Origin: Wenzhouxiangella sp. XN24 | GTDB lineage: Bacteria > Pseudomonadota > Gammaproteobacteria > Steroidobacterales > XN24 | DNA: 45,253 nt | Direction of reading: 5' to 3' | Assembly (NCBI RefSeq): GCF_011064545.1 | Contig: NZ_JAAMFG010000032.1 | Span: 1-45,253 of the forward strand | Shown: positions 32,849-40,629 of the stretch, one piece after another | Numbering within the stretch: the stretch's first letter is position 1 | Layout of the letters: every line of letters starts with the position of its first letter | Position numbers and translations under genes: made by a program | The notes under the pieces: generated by a model | What the model was told of the DNA's origin: nothing | The model's input: the letters and a program-made list of their open reading frames with translations, nothing else | Database searches by the model: none

Positions 32849-32901
32849 CGCCTGCCGGACCGCTCGACCGCTGCGCGTCTCCCGGCCTGCCGGACGATCC
32901 G

Positions 32902-32930
32902 TTGGCGCGACGCCCTCCATGGCGCGTCAA
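32902..32930 (+). terminator. Hairpin after fliK, possible terminator
   Basis: TTGGCGCG (32902-32909) pairs with CGCGTCAA (32923-32930) in eight pairs including one G-T. It lies 54 bases after the fliK stop and before the fliL promoter. There is no T-tract, so termination is uncertain. Confidence 0.35.
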
Positions 32931-32970
32931 GAAGCTGACAGGGCGCGGACACGCGAATATAACCCCATGT

Positions 32971-32984
32971 AAATATTAATATTT
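32971..32984 (+). promoter_or_regulatory. AT-rich perfect palindrome next to the fliL promoter
   Basis: AAATATTAATATTT is a perfect 14-base palindrome seven bases upstream of the fliL sigma-54 element, in sequence that is otherwise very GC-rich. It may be an activator site or a bend site; the protein that binds it is not known. Confidence 0.5.
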
Positions 32985-32990
32985 TCTTTG

Positions 32991-33006
32991 TGGCACGGCT
33001 TTTGCT
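32991..33006 (+). promoter_or_regulatory. Sigma-54 promoter for the fliL operon
   Basis: TGGCACGGCTTTTGCT is a full-consensus sigma-54 element with GG and GC ten bases apart, 46 bases upstream of fliL. It probably drives fliLMNOPQR and flhBA. Confidence 0.92.
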
Positions 33007-33014
33007 TCCGTCTT

Positions 33015-33031
33015 ACGCGAGATAGTCGCGT
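33015..33031 (+). promoter_or_regulatory. Inverted repeat at the predicted fliL transcription start
   Basis: ACGCGA (33015-33020) and TCGCGT (33026-33031) flank GATAG, right at or just after the start expected from the sigma-54 element. It could be an operator or a small leader hairpin. Confidence 0.4.
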
Positions 33032-33051
33032 TTGCCAGGAGTGCCACAGAG

Positions 33052-33639
33052 ATGATCAATCCGGAAGTCGATGCCCCCGGGGATTTCGAAGCGCAAGGCT
33101 TCGAAGAAGAATTCGAAGAAGGGCTCGAAGAAGGTGTCGAGGGCGAGGCGCCGGCCGCAGCGCCGGGCAAGCGCGGGATCGGTCGCTGGATCCTGATCCT
33201 CGTGGTGGTGGCTGGCCTCGGTGCCGGCGGCTGGTTCGGCTGGCAGCAGTTCTCGGCCGGCAACACGGCGGGCGAGACCGCCGACGCGACCCCGGCCGAG
33301 CCGAAGCCCGGCGCCCGCAGCAAGGCTTCCTACCTGTCGCTGGATCCGCCCCTCGTCGTGAATTTCGCCGCCGGCGGCCAGCTGCGCTACCTGCAGGTTT
33401 CCATCGAGGTGATGACGCTCGGCTCCAAGGAGACCGAGACCATCCAGCGTCACATGCCGGCCGTGCGACACGCGTTGATTTCCCTGTTCAGCGAGCGCGA
33501 CTACGAGGCGCTGCTGTCGCGCGAGGGCAAGGAGGCGCTACGCCTCGAAGCGCTCGAGACGATCCGCGCCGAGCTGACCATGCTCAGCGGCGAGCCGGCC
33601 GCCGAGGACGTCTACTTCACCAGCTTCGTGATGCAATGA
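33052..33639 (+). CDS. fliL: FliL, stator-associated membrane protein
   Basis: This 195-residue single-pass inner-membrane protein stabilises stator function near the basal body. An acidic cytoplasmic start (about 5-40) includes a run of (Phe/Leu/Val)-Glu-Glu units encoded by an imperfect 12-base tandem repeat. The membrane helix is at about 45-63 (WILILVVVAGLGAGGWFGW), followed by the periplasmic FliL domain (SYLSLDPPLVVNFAAGGQLR, HMPAVRHALISLFSERDYEA). The N-terminal tail is longer and more acidic than I recall for typical FliL. It starts the sigma-54 operon containing the switch and export-gate genes. Confidence 0.92.
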   Translation: MINPEVDAPGDFEAQGFEEEFEEGLEEGVEGEAPAAAPGKRGIGRWILILVVVAGLGAGGWFGWQQFSAGNTAGETADATPAEPKPGARSKASYLSLDPPLVVNFAAGGQLRYLQVSIEVMTLGSKETETIQRHMPAVRHALISLFSERDYEALLSREGKEALRLEALETIRAELTMLSGEPAAEDVYFTSFVMQ

Positions 33640-33640
33640 C

Positions 33641-34666
33641 ATGAGTACCCAGGACCTCCTTTCCCAGGACGAGATCGACGCGCTGTTGCACGGCGTGGAC
33701 AGCGGTGACGTCGACACGGAAGACGACCTGCGCGCCCACGACGGCGTGGCCCGGGCGGTCGATCTCTCCAGCCAGGACCGCATCGTCCGCGGCCGCATGC
33801 CGACGCTCGAGATGATCAACGAGCGTTTTGCGCGCCACCTGCGCATCAGCCTGTTCAACCTGCTGCGCCGCTCCACCGAGATCACCGTCGGCGGCGTGCG
33901 CCTGGAGAAATTCGGCGAATACATCCACACCCTGCCGGTGCCGACGAGCCTGAGCATGATCCGGGTGAAGCCACTGCGTGGTACGGCGCTGTTCGTGATG
34001 GATGCGCGGCTCGTGTTCACCCTGGTGGATCACTTCTTCGGCGGCGGCGGACGCTTCCACGCCAAGGTCGAGGGCCGCGAGTTCACGCTCACCGAGACCC
34101 GCGTGATGCGCATGGTGCTGGAACTGGCGTTCCGCGATCTCATCGAGGCCTGGGGCCCGGTGCTGCCGCTCGAGTTCGAATACATCAATTCCGAGGTCAA
34201 TCCGCAGTTCGCCAACATCGTCAGCCCCAGCGAAGTCGTGGTCATCTGCAGCTTCAAGCTGGAGCTCGAGGGCGGCGGTGGCGAGATGCATCTCACCCTG
34301 CCGTACTCGATGATCGAACCGATCCGCGATCTTCTCGACGCGGGGATGCAGAGCGACCGCTCGGAGGGCGACGGCCGTTGGCTGAAAGCACTCCGGGAAG
34401 AGATCCGGCTCGCGCCGGTCGAGGTCACCTGCAAGCTGGTCGAGCTGGAGCTGAGCGTCGCCGAACTGTTGCGCCTCAAGCCCGGTGACGTCATCCCCAT
34501 GGACATGCCGGAGCGCGTGACGCTTTACGCCGAGGGCATCCCCGCATTTCACGGTCATTTCGGCGCGTCCCAGGGCCGCCATGCCGTCCAGGTCACTGAG
34601 CCGGCGCGGCGTGAGCCCGTCGTCAAAGACATCAAGCAGGAACTCAAGCAGGAGCAAAGACGATGA
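33641..34666 (+). CDS. fliM: FliM, motor switch protein
   Basis: This 341-residue C-ring protein binds phosphorylated CheY. The N-terminal CheY-binding motif is present (LSQDEIDALLHGVDSGD). The middle domain follows (FARHLRISLFNLLRRSTEIT, FVMDARLVFTLVDHFFGGGG) and the C-terminal SpoA domain contacts FliN (VELELSVAELLRLKPGDVIP). It begins one base after the fliL stop and overlaps fliN. The C-terminal tail after about residue 320 is charged and variable. Confidence 0.97.
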   Translation: MSTQDLLSQDEIDALLHGVDSGDVDTEDDLRAHDGVARAVDLSSQDRIVRGRMPTLEMINERFARHLRISLFNLLRRSTEITVGGVRLEKFGEYIHTLPVPTSLSMIRVKPLRGTALFVMDARLVFTLVDHFFGGGGRFHAKVEGREFTLTETRVMRMVLELAFRDLIEAWGPVLPLEFEYINSEVNPQFANIVSPSEVVVICSFKLELEGGGGEMHLTLPYSMIEPIRDLLDAGMQSDRSEGDGRWLKALREEIRLAPVEVTCKLVELELSVAELLRLKPGDVIPMDMPERVTLYAEGIPAFHGHFGASQGRHAVQVTEPARREPVVKDIKQELKQEQRR

Positions 34667-35103
34667 GCGAACAGAACAGCGAAACGGGCATGGACGACTG
34701 GGGGGCGGCGATGGCCGAGCAGGCCGCCGTCGAAGCCAAGCCGCCCGCGCCGGCCGCCGGCGCGAAGACCGCCAGGAACGGTAACGGCGGCACGCCGGTG
34801 GCGCCGCAGCCGTTGCACGACGAGGCGGGCCTGGCGGGAGAGGACGTGAATCTCGAGGTGGTCCTCGACATCCCGGTCACGCTGGCCATGGAGATCGGTC
34901 GGGCCAAGTTGCCGATCCGTAATCTCCTGCAGCTGAACCAGGGTTCGGTCGTCGAGCTCGAGCGCCTGGTCGGCGAGCCGATGGACGTGCTGGTCAACGG
35001 CACGCTGATCGCGCACGGCGAAGTCGTCGTGATCAACGAGAAGTACGGCATCCGGCTCACCGACGTCATCAGCCCCGCCGAGCGCGTGCGCAAGCTGCGC
35101 TGA
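34663..35103 (+). CDS. fliN: FliN, motor switch protein
   Basis: This 146-residue protein forms the lower part of the C ring. A variable Ala/Pro-rich N-terminal half (about 1-60) precedes the conserved SpoA domain: LEVVLDIPVTLAMEIGRAKL, PIRNLLQLNQGSVVELERLV, VLVNGTLIAHGEVVVINEKY. It starts inside the end of fliM (ATGA), so the two partners are likely made together. FliH also docks here during export. Confidence 0.97.
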   Translation: MSEQNSETGMDDWGAAMAEQAAVEAKPPAPAAGAKTARNGNGGTPVAPQPLHDEAGLAGEDVNLEVVLDIPVTLAMEIGRAKLPIRNLLQLNQGSVVELERLVGEPMDVLVNGTLIAHGEVVVINEKYGIRLTDVISPAERVRKLR

Positions 35104-35111
35104 GCACGAGC

Positions 35112-35546
35112 ATGAAGCGTCTCCTGCCACTGCTGCCCGCATTGCTGCTCGCGCCGCTCGCCGCGTTCGGCGCTGAGCCGCAGGCCGCACCGGAATTCAC
35201 CGGCGCCGGCGAGGTCGGAAAGATGATCGCGGGCCTGTTGCTGATGATCGCCCTGATCGTCGGCCTCGCTGCCGCGCTGAAACGCGTCAAGGGTTTCCAG
35301 CGCCACCTGCCCGGCGCCATCAAGATCGTCTCGGTCGCCTCGGTGGGCGCGCGCGAGCGGCTGATGCTGGTGGAAGTCGGCGGCCGGCAGCTGCTGGTCG
35401 GCGCGGCGCCGGGACGCATCCAGACGCTGCTGGTGCTGGACGAGCCGGTCAGCGTTCCGCAGGGTGCGCCCGGGGGTGCCGGGGGCTTCGCCGAGCGCCT
35501 GCGCGAGGCGGTCGGCGCCTCTGCGTTGCGGGAGCCGCGCTCGTGA
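35112..35546 (+). CDS. fliO: FliO, export gate assembly protein
   Basis: This 144-residue small membrane protein aids assembly of the FliP ring. It begins with a signal-like hydrophobic stretch (MKRLLPLLPALLLAPLAAFG), then a membrane helix at about 38-55 (MIAGLLLMIALIVGLAAAL). The cytoplasmic FliO domain follows (IKIVSVASVGARERLMLVEV, QLLVGAAPGRIQTLLVL). FliO is poorly conserved, but order and topology are right. Its stop overlaps the GTG start of fliP. Confidence 0.9.
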   Translation: MKRLLPLLPALLLAPLAAFGAEPQAAPEFTGAGEVGKMIAGLLLMIALIVGLAAALKRVKGFQRHLPGAIKIVSVASVGARERLMLVEVGGRQLLVGAAPGRIQTLLVLDEPVSVPQGAPGGAGGFAERLREAVGASALREPRS

Positions 35547-36295
35547 AGCGACTCTTCGCCGTGATCCTGCTGCTGGTCGCCGGGCTGGCCTGGACGGTAC
35601 CGGCTTTCGCCGACAACAGCCTCGAACTGCTGTCCGTGAGCACTGCAGAGGACGGCACGCAGCAATATTCCGTCACGCTGCAGGTGCTGCTGCTGATGAC
35701 GCTGCTGAGCATGCTGCCGGCCGCGCTCATCATGATGACCTCGTTCACCCGCATCATCGTGGTGCTGGCCATCCTGCGCCAGGGTCTCGGCACGCAGCAG
35801 ACGCCGAACAACCAGGTGCTGATCGGACTCGCGCTGTTCCTGAGCCTGTTCGTGATGGCGCCCGTGCTGGAGCGCATCTACGTGGATGCCGCGCAGCCTT
35901 ACCTCGAGGAGTCGCTGGACGCGCCGGCCGCGCTGCAGGCCGCCAGCGGGCCGATCCGCGAGTTCATGATCTCCCAGGTCCGCCAGACGGACCTGCAGGT
36001 CTTCGCCGACCTTGCCGGCAAGGAAGGGTTCGAGACGCCCGACGACGTGCCCTTTTCCGTGCTGGTGCCGGCCTTCGTCACCAGCGAGCTGAAGACGGCT
36101 TTCCAGATCGGGTTCCTGCTGCTCGTGCCGTTCCTGATCATCGATCTCGTGGTCGCCAGCGTGCTGATGTCGATGGGCATGGTGATGCTCTCGCCGCTGA
36201 TCATCTCGCTGCCGTTCAAGATCATGTTGTTCGTCCTCGTGGACGGCTGGTCGCTCGTCATGAGCACGCTCGCCGCCAGCTTCCTGGTGGCCTGA
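35543..36295 (+). CDS. fliP: FliP, export gate protein
   Basis: This 250-residue core subunit of the export gate starts at a GTG overlapping the fliO stop (GTGA). An N-terminal signal peptide of about 22 residues (LFAVILLLVAGLAWTVPAFA) is present, as usual for FliP. Family blocks include TSFTRIIVVLAILRQGLGTQ, NNQVLIGLALFLSLFVMAPV, FVTSELKTAFQIGFLLLVPF and VLMSMGMVMLSPLIISLPFK, containing the expected membrane helices. It assembles with FliQ and FliR encoded next. Confidence 0.97.
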   Translation: MKRLFAVILLLVAGLAWTVPAFADNSLELLSVSTAEDGTQQYSVTLQVLLLMTLLSMLPAALIMMTSFTRIIVVLAILRQGLGTQQTPNNQVLIGLALFLSLFVMAPVLERIYVDAAQPYLEESLDAPAALQAASGPIREFMISQVRQTDLQVFADLAGKEGFETPDDVPFSVLVPAFVTSELKTAFQIGFLLLVPFLIIDLVVASVLMSMGMVMLSPLIISLPFKIMLFVLVDGWSLVMSTLAASFLVA

Positions 36296-36298
36296 CCC

Positions 36299-36571
36299 AT
36301 GTCCCCGGAACTCGTCATGGAGATCGGCCGCGGCGCACTCGCCGTCACCGTGTTCCTTGCGGCGCCGATGCTCGCCATCGCCCTCGCGCTCGGCCTGGTG
36401 ATCGGCATGGTGCAGGCGGCCACCTCCATCCAGGAGATGACCCTGTCGTTCATCCCCAAGCTGCTCGGCCTGGTGCTGGTGCTGGCGGTTGGCGGCCACT
36501 GGATGCTCGGCGTGCTGGTGGACTACACCCGCGACCTGATCACCTCCATTCCAAGCCTCCTGGGCGGATGA
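36299..36571 (+). CDS. fliQ: FliQ, export gate protein
   Basis: This 90-residue small gate subunit has two membrane helices (about 15-38 and 48-72), with the FliQ motif GMVQAATSIQEMTLSFIPK between them. It starts four bases after fliP and overlaps fliR (ATGA). Length and topology are standard. Confidence 0.97.
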   Translation: MSPELVMEIGRGALAVTVFLAAPMLAIALALGLVIGMVQAATSIQEMTLSFIPKLLGLVLVLAVGGHWMLGVLVDYTRDLITSIPSLLGG

Positions 36572-37356
36572 CGATGGATGCCGCACTGCATTTCAGCCAG
36601 GCGCAACTCGACGGGTGGATCACCGGCCTGTTGTTGTCGTTCACCCGCATCGCCGCCATGCTGATCGCCGCGCCGCTGTTCGGCGCGCGCACGATTCCCA
36701 TGCAGGTGCGCATCTCGCTGGCGCTCGTGCTGGCCCTGATGGTGCAACCCCTCCTGCCGCCGGTGCCGCCGCTCGAGCTGCTCAGCTTCCAGATGGTTCT
36801 CGCCGTCGGCCGCGAGGTCCTGGTCGGCGTGATGGCCGGCTTCGTGCTGCAGCTGGTGTTCGCCGCGCTGGCGATGGCGGGCGAGACCATCGCGCTGGGC
36901 ATGGGCCTGGGCTTCGCCTCGCTCGTGGACCCGGACAAGGGCATCCAGGTGCCGGTCGTGGGCCAGGCCCTGGTCATCATCGGCACGCTCTTGTTTCTCG
37001 CCATGAACGGCCATCTCGCCCTGATGCGTTTCCTCGTCGAAAGCTTCACGACGATGCCCATCGGCGGCGGCCTGCCGGTCGAGAACTTCACCGCGATCGT
37101 CGGCTGGGGCTCGGTCATGTTCAGCCACGCGGTGATGATCGCCCTGCCCGCGGTGGGCGCCCTGCTGCTGGCGAACCTGTCGATGGGCGTCGTCACGCGC
37201 GCGGCCCCGCAGCTGAACATCTTCGCGGTCGGCTTCCCGATGACCCTGATGCTGGGGTTCATCATGCTGTATTCCACGATCGGGGCGATCGACGGACGCT
37301 TCACGGAGCTGCTCAGCGAGGGTTTCTCGCTGATCGGCTGGCTGCTGGGAGGCTGA
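36568..37356 (+). CDS. fliR: FliR, export gate protein
   Basis: This 262-residue integral membrane protein completes the FliPQR gate. It has several hydrophobic helices and family blocks LLSFTRIAAMLIAAPLFGAR, FVLQLVFAALAMAGETIALG and VTRAAPQLNIFAVGFPMTLM. The open frame extends far upstream, but the ATG at 36568 overlaps the fliQ stop and gives the normal length; a second ATG at 36574 would shorten it by two residues. FlhB starts four bases after its stop. Confidence 0.96.
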   Translation: MTMDAALHFSQAQLDGWITGLLLSFTRIAAMLIAAPLFGARTIPMQVRISLALVLALMVQPLLPPVPPLELLSFQMVLAVGREVLVGVMAGFVLQLVFAALAMAGETIALGMGLGFASLVDPDKGIQVPVVGQALVIIGTLLFLAMNGHLALMRFLVESFTTMPIGGGLPVENFTAIVGWGSVMFSHAVMIALPAVGALLLANLSMGVVTRAAPQLNIFAVGFPMTLMLGFIMLYSTIGAIDGRFTELLSEGFSLIGWLLGG

Positions 37357-37360
37357 ACGC

Positions 37361-38506
37361 ATGGCCGAGCAGGACACCAGCCAGGAACGCACAGAACAAG
37401 CGACACCCAAGCGCAGGCAGGACTCGAAGAAAAAGGGCGAAGCCGCGCGCTCCAAGGAGCTCAACACCACCGCCGTGCTGCTCACCGGCGCCGCCACCCT
37501 CGTGCTGTTCGGCGGCAATATCGGCGCCGGGATCGCGGAAATCATGCAGAAGGGCCTGGCCCTGCCGCGCGAGCTCGCGTTCGACACCCGGATGATCACC
37601 ACGGTGCTCGGGCACTCCGCCTGGCTCGCGTTGATGCTCGTGTTGCCGCTGTTCATGGCCGTGCTGGCGGCGACGTTGATCGGCCCCGCGCTGCTCGGCG
37701 GCCTGGTGTTCAGCACCGAGGCCATCAAGCCGAAGCTGAACAAGCTCAGCCCGCTCGCCGGCCTGAAGCGCATCTTCTCGGCGAACGGCCTGATGGAATT
37801 CGTCAAGACCCTCGCCAAGTTCGTCGTCGTCACGGGCGCCGGCCTGCTCGCCCTGAATCACCTCAAGCCGGACCTGCTGATGGCGATCGATACCCAGGTC
37901 GAGACCGCGGTGCCCGGGCTCGCGGCGATGGCGGCCTGGGTGCTGGTCGTGCTGGCCGCGGTCATGCTGTTGATCGCCGCGGTGGACGTGCCTTTCCAGC
38001 TGTGGAGCCACAGCAAGAAGCTGCGCATGACCCGCCAGGAAGTGCGCGACGAGCTGAAAGAGACCGACGGGCGCCCGGAGGTGAAGAGCCGCATCCGCCG
38101 CCTGCAGATGGAAATGACCGAGCGGCGCATGATGATGGCGGTGCCGGACGCCGACGTCGTGGTCACGAACCCGACCCACTACTCGGTCGCGCTCAAGTAC
38201 GACTCGACCGGCATGTCCGCGCCGCGCGTCGTCGCCAAGGGCGCCGACGAGATCGCGCTGAAGATTCGCGAAGTGGCCGAAGCCCACGACGTGCCGCGCG
38301 TCGCGGCGCCGCCGCTGGCACGCGCCCTGTATTTCACCACGCGCATCGACGACGAGATCCCGGCGGAACTGTTCCTCGCCGTGGCGCGCGTGCTCGCCTG
38401 GGTCTACCAGCTCAAGGCGGCTGCACCCGGCATGGCGCCGCCGCAGCCTGAAGACCTCGACGTTCCCGATCACCTGACCCGCCGCCAGCCCGGCCGGAGA
38501 ATCTGA
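37361..38506 (+). CDS. flhB: FlhB, export specificity switch
   Basis: This 381-residue gate protein changes export from hook to filament substrates after self-cleavage. Four membrane helices occupy about 30-215. The cytoplasmic domain has the cleavage motif Asn-Pro-Thr-His with Asn270 (VVTNPTHYSVALKYD), intact for autoprocessing, and ARALYFTTRIDDEIPAELF beyond it. The N-terminal start TEQATPKRRQDSKKKGEAAR is typical. It lies between fliR and flhA and responds to FliK (31526). Confidence 0.97.
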   Translation: MAEQDTSQERTEQATPKRRQDSKKKGEAARSKELNTTAVLLTGAATLVLFGGNIGAGIAEIMQKGLALPRELAFDTRMITTVLGHSAWLALMLVLPLFMAVLAATLIGPALLGGLVFSTEAIKPKLNKLSPLAGLKRIFSANGLMEFVKTLAKFVVVTGAGLLALNHLKPDLLMAIDTQVETAVPGLAAMAAWVLVVLAAVMLLIAAVDVPFQLWSHSKKLRMTRQEVRDELKETDGRPEVKSRIRRLQMEMTERRMMMAVPDADVVVTNPTHYSVALKYDSTGMSAPRVVAKGADEIALKIREVAEAHDVPRVAAPPLARALYFTTRIDDEIPAELFLAVARVLAWVYQLKAAAPGMAPPQPEDLDVPDHLTRRQPGRRI

Positions 38507-38508
38507 CC

Positions 38509-40605
38509 ATGACCTCGACGCTGAAGAGCATGCTGATCTTCGCCCGCAACGGCCTGGGCACGCCGATCCTGCTGATCGCGCTGCTGGTGATGATCGTCCT
38601 GCCGCTGCCGCCGCTGGCGCTCGACATCTTCTTCACTTTCAACATCGCCCTCGCGCTCGTGGTCATCCTGATGACCATCTACTCGCCGCGCCCCCTGGAG
38701 TTCTCGGTCTTCCCGACCGTGTTGCTGCTCGCCACGCTGCTGCGCCTGGCGCTGAACGTCGCGTCCACGCGCGTGGTGCTGATGAACGGCCAGACCGGCA
38801 CCGACGCCGCCGGCCAGGTGATCGAGGCTTTCGGCGAGTTCGTGGTGGGCGGCAACTACGCCGTCGGCCTGGTGGTGTTCTTCATCCTCGTCATCATCAA
38901 CTTCGTGGTGGTGACCAAGGGCGCGGGCCGCGTCTCCGAGGTCAGCGCGCGCTTCACCCTGGACGCCTTGCCCGGCAAGCAGATGGCCATCGACGCCGAC
39001 CTGAACTCCGGCCTGATCACGCAGGACGAGGCGCGGGCACGGCGCCTCGAGACCTCTGCGGAAGCAGACTTCTACGGCTCCATGGACGGCGCCAGCAAGT
39101 TCGTCCGCGGCGACGCGATCGCCGGCATCCTGATTCTCTTCATCAACATCATCGGCGGGCTGGTGATCGGCACCGTGACGCACGACATGCCGCTCGCGGA
39201 CGCGGCGCGCACCTATATCCTGCTGACCATCGGCGACGGCCTCGTCGCGCAGATCCCGTCCCTGCTGTTGTCCACCGCGACGGCGATCATCGTCACCCGC
39301 GTGTCCGCCGCCGGGGACATGGGCACGGACATCGTCCGCCAGGTGTTCGGCAGCGCCCGCGCGATCGCCATCGCCGCGGTGATCATCGGCGCCCTGGGCC
39401 TGGTGCCCGGCATGCCGAACCTGGTCTTCCTGGGCCTGGGCGGCGCGTTGGGCTTCGCCGCCTGGATCCTGAACAAGCGCGCCATGCAGACCGAGGTGGA
39501 AGTGCTGCCGGAGGAGCCGGTAGCCGAGTCCAATACGCCGCGCGAACTGGCCTGGGACGACGTCAGCCAGGTGGACCCGGTCGGCATGGAGGTCGGTTAC
39601 CGGCTCATCCCGCTGGTGGATCGCGCCCAGGGGGGGATTCTCCTCGAGCGCATGAAGGGCGTGCGGCGCAAGCTGTCCGAGGAGCTCGGCTTCCTCATTC
39701 CGCCGGTGCACGTGCGGGACAACCTGGACCTCGGGCCGAACGGTTACCGGGTGACGCTCAACGGCGTCCCCGCCGCGCGCGGCGAAATCCATGCGGACCG
39801 GCACCTCGCCATCAACCCGGGACAGGTCTACGGCACGCTCGAGGGCGTCGAGACCAAGGACCCGGCCTTCGGCCTGCCGGCGGTGTGGATCAACGCCGAG
39901 CAGCGGGACCACGCCCAGACGCTGGGCTACACGGTCGTCGATCCGGCCACGGTCGTCGCGACACACCTCAGCCAGATGTTGCGCGACCACGCCCACGAGC
40001 TGCTCGGCCACGACGACGTCCAGCAGCTGCTGGACCGCCTCGCCCGGAACCATCCGAAGCTGGTCGAGAACCTGGTGCCGAAATCGCTCAGTCTCGGCGT
40101 CGTCCTGCGCGTGATGCAGAACCTGCTGTCCGAGCAGATCCCGATCCGCGACATGCGCACGATCGCCGAAACTTTGGCGGACCACGGGGCCCGGAGTCAG
40201 GATCCCGTCGCGCTCACGGCCGCCGTGCGCGCCGCCCTGTCCCGCTTCATCGTGCAGGGAATCACTGATTCTTATGAAGATTTACCGCTGATCGCGCTGG
40301 ATCCCGGGTTGGAACAAGTTTTGCAACGGAGTTTGCAGGCAACGGGTTCGGCGGGTCTCGGCATCGAGCCCAGGCTCGCGGAAAGACTCCAGCGCGGCGC
40401 CAGCGAAGCGGCGCAACGACAGGAGATCGCAGGTGAACCCGCGGTGCTGGTCACTTCGGCCGAATTGCGGCCCTGGCTGGCGCGCTGGTTGAGACCGATG
40501 GTCCGGGGGCTGCACGTGCTGGCCTACACGGAGATACCGGACAACCGGCCGGTGAGAGTAGTAGCGACCCTCGGCGCGGCCGAGGCACAGGCGGCGACCG
40601 CATAA
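38509..40605 (+). CDS. flhA: FlhA, export gate protein
   Basis: This 698-residue largest export-gate subunit forms the cytoplasmic substrate-docking ring. The N-terminal half holds about eight membrane helices and the FHIPEP-family signature (VVVTKGAGRVSEVSARFTLD, MAIDADLNSGLITQDEARAR, GDAIAGILILFINIIGG). The C-terminal half (about 340-690) is the cytoplasmic domain that binds chaperone-substrate pairs (FLIPPVHVRDNLDL, HLSQMLRDHAHELLGHDD, NLLSEQIPIRDMRTIAETLA). It is full length, follows flhB by two bases and is followed by flhF. Confidence 0.97.
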   Translation: MTSTLKSMLIFARNGLGTPILLIALLVMIVLPLPPLALDIFFTFNIALALVVILMTIYSPRPLEFSVFPTVLLLATLLRLALNVASTRVVLMNGQTGTDAAGQVIEAFGEFVVGGNYAVGLVVFFILVIINFVVVTKGAGRVSEVSARFTLDALPGKQMAIDADLNSGLITQDEARARRLETSAEADFYGSMDGASKFVRGDAIAGILILFINIIGGLVIGTVTHDMPLADAARTYILLTIGDGLVAQIPSLLLSTATAIIVTRVSAAGDMGTDIVRQVFGSARAIAIAAVIIGALGLVPGMPNLVFLGLGGALGFAAWILNKRAMQTEVEVLPEEPVAESNTPRELAWDDVSQVDPVGMEVGYRLIPLVDRAQGGILLERMKGVRRKLSEELGFLIPPVHVRDNLDLGPNGYRVTLNGVPAARGEIHADRHLAINPGQVYGTLEGVETKDPAFGLPAVWINAEQRDHAQTLGYTVVDPATVVATHLSQMLRDHAHELLGHDDVQQLLDRLARNHPKLVENLVPKSLSLGVVLRVMQNLLSEQIPIRDMRTIAETLADHGARSQDPVALTAAVRAALSRFIVQGITDSYEDLPLIALDPGLEQVLQRSLQATGSAGLGIEPRLAERLQRGASEAAQRQEIAGEPAVLVTSAELRPWLARWLRPMVRGLHVLAYTEIPDNRPVRVVATLGAAEAQAATA

Positions 40606-40629
40606 GCGGCACAGGGATTGAGGAAGAAC

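Noticed and set aside
38314-38329. TGGCAC inside flhB as a sigma-54 element
   Set aside because: No -12 GC at the required spacing.
40618-40629. TTG start for flhF at 40618
   Set aside because: The conserved FlhF start MKIKRFF begins at the ATG at 40630.
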